This document shows positions 39,679 to 41,202 of a DNA stretch of 41,202 nucleotides, piece by piece (the stretch's first letter is position 1; each line of letters starts with the position of its first letter). The notes below the pieces were generated by a model. The model had not been told where the DNA came from, made no database searches, and saw only the letters and a list, made by a program, of their open reading frames with translations. This DNA is from Mongoliibacter sp. (GTDB lineage: Bacteria; Bacteroidota; Bacteroidia; Cytophagales; Cyclobacteriaceae): positions 1 through 41,202 of the forward strand of contig NZ_REBN01000161.1 of NCBI RefSeq assembly GCF_007692705.1, in the 5' to 3' direction. A program made the translations under genes and the position numbers.

Positions 39679-41028
39679 ATGGACGACCCATACCCGAGTA
39701 TTACATTGCTGGCTGAAATCAATCAGGTTTCGGTCAGCTATCTTATATTAAATGCATTAATTTTTGTCTCGTTGCTTATATTCTCTGGCCTTGTGTCAGG
39801 ATCTGAGGTTGCTTTTTTCTCCCTTAGCTCAGAAGATTTAAAAAATATTCAAGATAAAGCTGATACCAGATCTTCACGGGCAATATCCCTTATCGAATCT
39901 CCAAAAAACCTACTCAGTACCATATTGATCCTCAATAATATGATCAATATCGGCATGGTAACGCTTACCACCTTTTTGGCTTGGACTTTATTTGGATTTA
40001 ATGCGACAGGAATATTGATCATTGTGGTCCAAACCATAGGTGTTACTTTTGCGATTGTTTTCTTTGGGGAAATTGTACCCAAGGTGTATGCCACAAAAGC
40101 CAATGTAGAGTTTTCACTCTTGATGGCGCCATACATTTATTTCTTCTCTATAATCCTAAAGCCACTCACGTTTTTACTATTGTCCATATCCAATGTCATA
40201 GAACAAAAAATAGAACGGAAAGGGTATTCACTATCTGTTGATGAATTGAATCAGGCTTTGGAAATTACCACAGAAGACACCTCAGAAGAGGAAAAGGACA
40301 TATTGAAAGGCATTGTAAACTTCAGTACACTTTCGGTCAAACAAGTAATGCGCTCCAGGATGGACATTACCGCAGTTGATATGGATATGGACTTTCATGA
40401 ACTGATGGATAAGATCAATAAGAGCGGCTACTCGAGGATTCCGGTTTATAGCGAAACCATCGACAATATTGAAGGAATACTCTATATCAAGGACTTATTG
40501 CCCCACATTGACCATGACGAGGACTTTCAGTGGCAAAGCTTGGTCCGGAAGGGTTTTTTCATTCCCGAAAATAAAAAGGTAGACAGCCTGTTGAAGGACT
40601 TTCAACAGAAAAGGGTGCATATGGCCATAGTAGTAGATGAGTATGGAGGTACATCCGGCTTAGTGACTTTAGAAGACCTAATCGAAGAGATCATCGGAGA
40701 AATCAATGATGAGTTCGACGATATCGAAGACTTTTTCTTTAAAGCTATTGATGCGAAAACGTTTATTTTTGAAGGTAAGGTATCACTGAATGATTTTTGT
40801 AAAAAGCTTGAAATTGATGCCCAGATCTTTGACGATGTCAAAGGAGAAAGCGAATCTCTTGGCGGTTTGTTACTGGAGTTGAATTCCAATTTTCCAAAGA
40901 ATGGGTCAAAAATCAAGTTTGATATATTTGAATTTACGGTCATGGCAGTAGACACCAAAAGAATCAAAAAAGTAAAGGTTCACCTTCTTACAGAAGAAAA
41001 ACATATTGGTGGAGAAAACCACGACTAG
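39679..41028 (+). CDS. gldE: GldE-type CNNM/CorC-family membrane protein with CBS pair
   Basis: The ATG at 39679 gives 449 residues (a TTG one codon earlier is less likely). Residues about 15-185 form a DUF21/CNNM membrane domain (FSGLVSGSEVAFFSLSSEDL, ILNNMINIGMVTL, FFGEIVPKVYATK). A CBS pair follows at about 215-335 (VMRSRMDITAVDMD; IVVDEYGGTSGLVTLEDLIE) and a CorC_HlyC transporter-associated domain at about 350-440. Relatives export magnesium or cobalt. The mutY-ssb neighbourhood is the setting in which Bacteroidota name this gene gldE, because it is linked to gldD in gliding species. Gliding itself cannot be inferred from this gene alone. Confidence 0.87.
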   Translation: MDDPYPSITLLAEINQVSVSYLILNALIFVSLLIFSGLVSGSEVAFFSLSSEDLKNIQDKADTRSSRAISLIESPKNLLSTILILNNMINIGMVTLTTFLAWTLFGFNATGILIIVVQTIGVTFAIVFFGEIVPKVYATKANVEFSLLMAPYIYFFSIILKPLTFLLLSISNVIEQKIERKGYSLSVDELNQALEITTEDTSEEEKDILKGIVNFSTLSVKQVMRSRMDITAVDMDMDFHELMDKINKSGYSRIPVYSETIDNIEGILYIKDLLPHIDHDEDFQWQSLVRKGFFIPENKKVDSLLKDFQQKRVHMAIVVDEYGGTSGLVTLEDLIEEIIGEINDEFDDIEDFFFKAIDAKTFIFEGKVSLNDFCKKLEIDAQIFDDVKGESESLGGLLLELNSNFPKNGSKIKFDIFEFTVMAVDTKRIKKVKVHLLTEEKHIGGENHD

Positions 41029-41202
41029 TCAAAACCCAACCAAAGATTATTTTGAAGGTTTTGCCTTACACAGTATTATTGATTTTTCAATGAAACAAGA
41101 ACTTTCTTGTCTGATTCCCAAAAACAACAATTACATAAAAAACCTGAATTATTTTTTAAAAAAATTATTTGAAACCAGGTTTTGTGAAAATTACAGTTAT
41201 TA
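41009..41202 (+). CDS. Possible start of the next gene (incomplete)
   Basis: One frame stays open from within the end of gldE to the window edge. Candidate starts are a GTG at 41009, which overlaps gldE by 20 bases, and an ATG at 41090. From the ATG it reads MKQELSCLIPKNNNYIKNLN and continues with Tyr, Phe and Lys. It does not resemble GldD, whose gene is often next. The base composition is A/T-rich and the coding signal weak, so this may be non-coding. Confidence 0.3.
   Translation, partial: MEKTTTSQNPTKDYFEGFALHSIIDFSMKQELSCLIPKNNNYIKNLNYFLKKLFETRFCENYSY

Noticed and set aside
1-41202. Mobile elements, prophage, CRISPR, tRNA or rRNA
   Set aside because: No transposase, integrase, phage structural gene, regular spaced repeat array, cloverleaf-like or rRNA-like stretch was found by eye.

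Overview
The window looks like chromosomal DNA of a Bacteroidota member, most likely order Cytophagales and probably family Cyclobacteriaceae; I cannot name a genus. Reasons: no obvious Shine-Dalgarno sites but several exact TAnnTTTG -7 boxes (the Bacteroidota promoter element); a CarboxypepD_reg-like plus TonB-plug outer-membrane barrel protein; a GldE-type protein in a mutY-ssb-gldE order; a run of lipoprotein FKBPs next to nrnA and ndk; a DUF4221-type lipoprotein; and a 29-codon Arg/Lys-rich COX24-type gene beside HU and rng. No phage, insertion sequence, CRISPR array, rRNA or tRNA was found.

Layout. 1-5 kb: a TonB-dependent outer-membrane protein (cut by the window edge), superoxide dismutase, tadA and a divergent PiT-like permease, all on the minus strand. 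5.3-6.5 kb: an NptA-type Na+/phosphate transporter, divergent from the PiT-like gene; the shared intergenic region holds a PHO-box-like tandem repeat. 6.5-8.4 kb: deoC and a saccharopine/alanine dehydrogenase-like enzyme. 8.5-12.8 kb: a membrane methyltransferase, then nrnA and three lipoprotein FKBPs in one tight minus-strand unit, and ndk. 13-16.6 kb: a double-thioredoxin lipoprotein, and a Tat-exported TIM-barrel protein with a Gfo/Idh/MocA oxidoreductase. 16.8-22.8 kb: a plus-strand unit of ribokinase, a clan-A-like glycosidase, a DUF1593 lipoprotein, a nucleoside hydrolase lipoprotein and a GRP-type sugar permease. This is readable as external release of ribose (or a related pentose), its import and its phosphorylation. 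22.8-27.6 kb: an FbpABC-type ferric iron importer divergent from oxyR. 27.8-29.6 kb: an Omp85-type barrel protein followed by 678 bases of non-coding DNA built from several repeat-like elements. 29.6-34.9 kb: a DUF4221-type lipoprotein, L-Ala-D/L-Glu-type epimerase divergent from an M14 carboxypeptidase lipoprotein (a murein-peptide pairing), a SIMPL protein and a DUF1456 protein. 35-41 kb: rng, a micro-ORF, a TPR protein and an HU protein on the minus strand, then mutY, ssb and gldE on the plus strand, and the open start of a possible next gene.

Most genes are ordinary housekeeping or envelope functions. The points most worth a second look are: the mosaic of intergenic repeats at 28.96-29.33 kb; the PHO-box-like and Fur-box-like sites placed exactly at transporter promoters; a palindromic operator candidate between the epimerase and the M14 peptidase; hairpin terminators that contain the stop codon of their own gene (four cases) or that abut the start codon of the next gene (two cases); and the graded loss of FKBP active-site residues across the three tandem lipoproteins.
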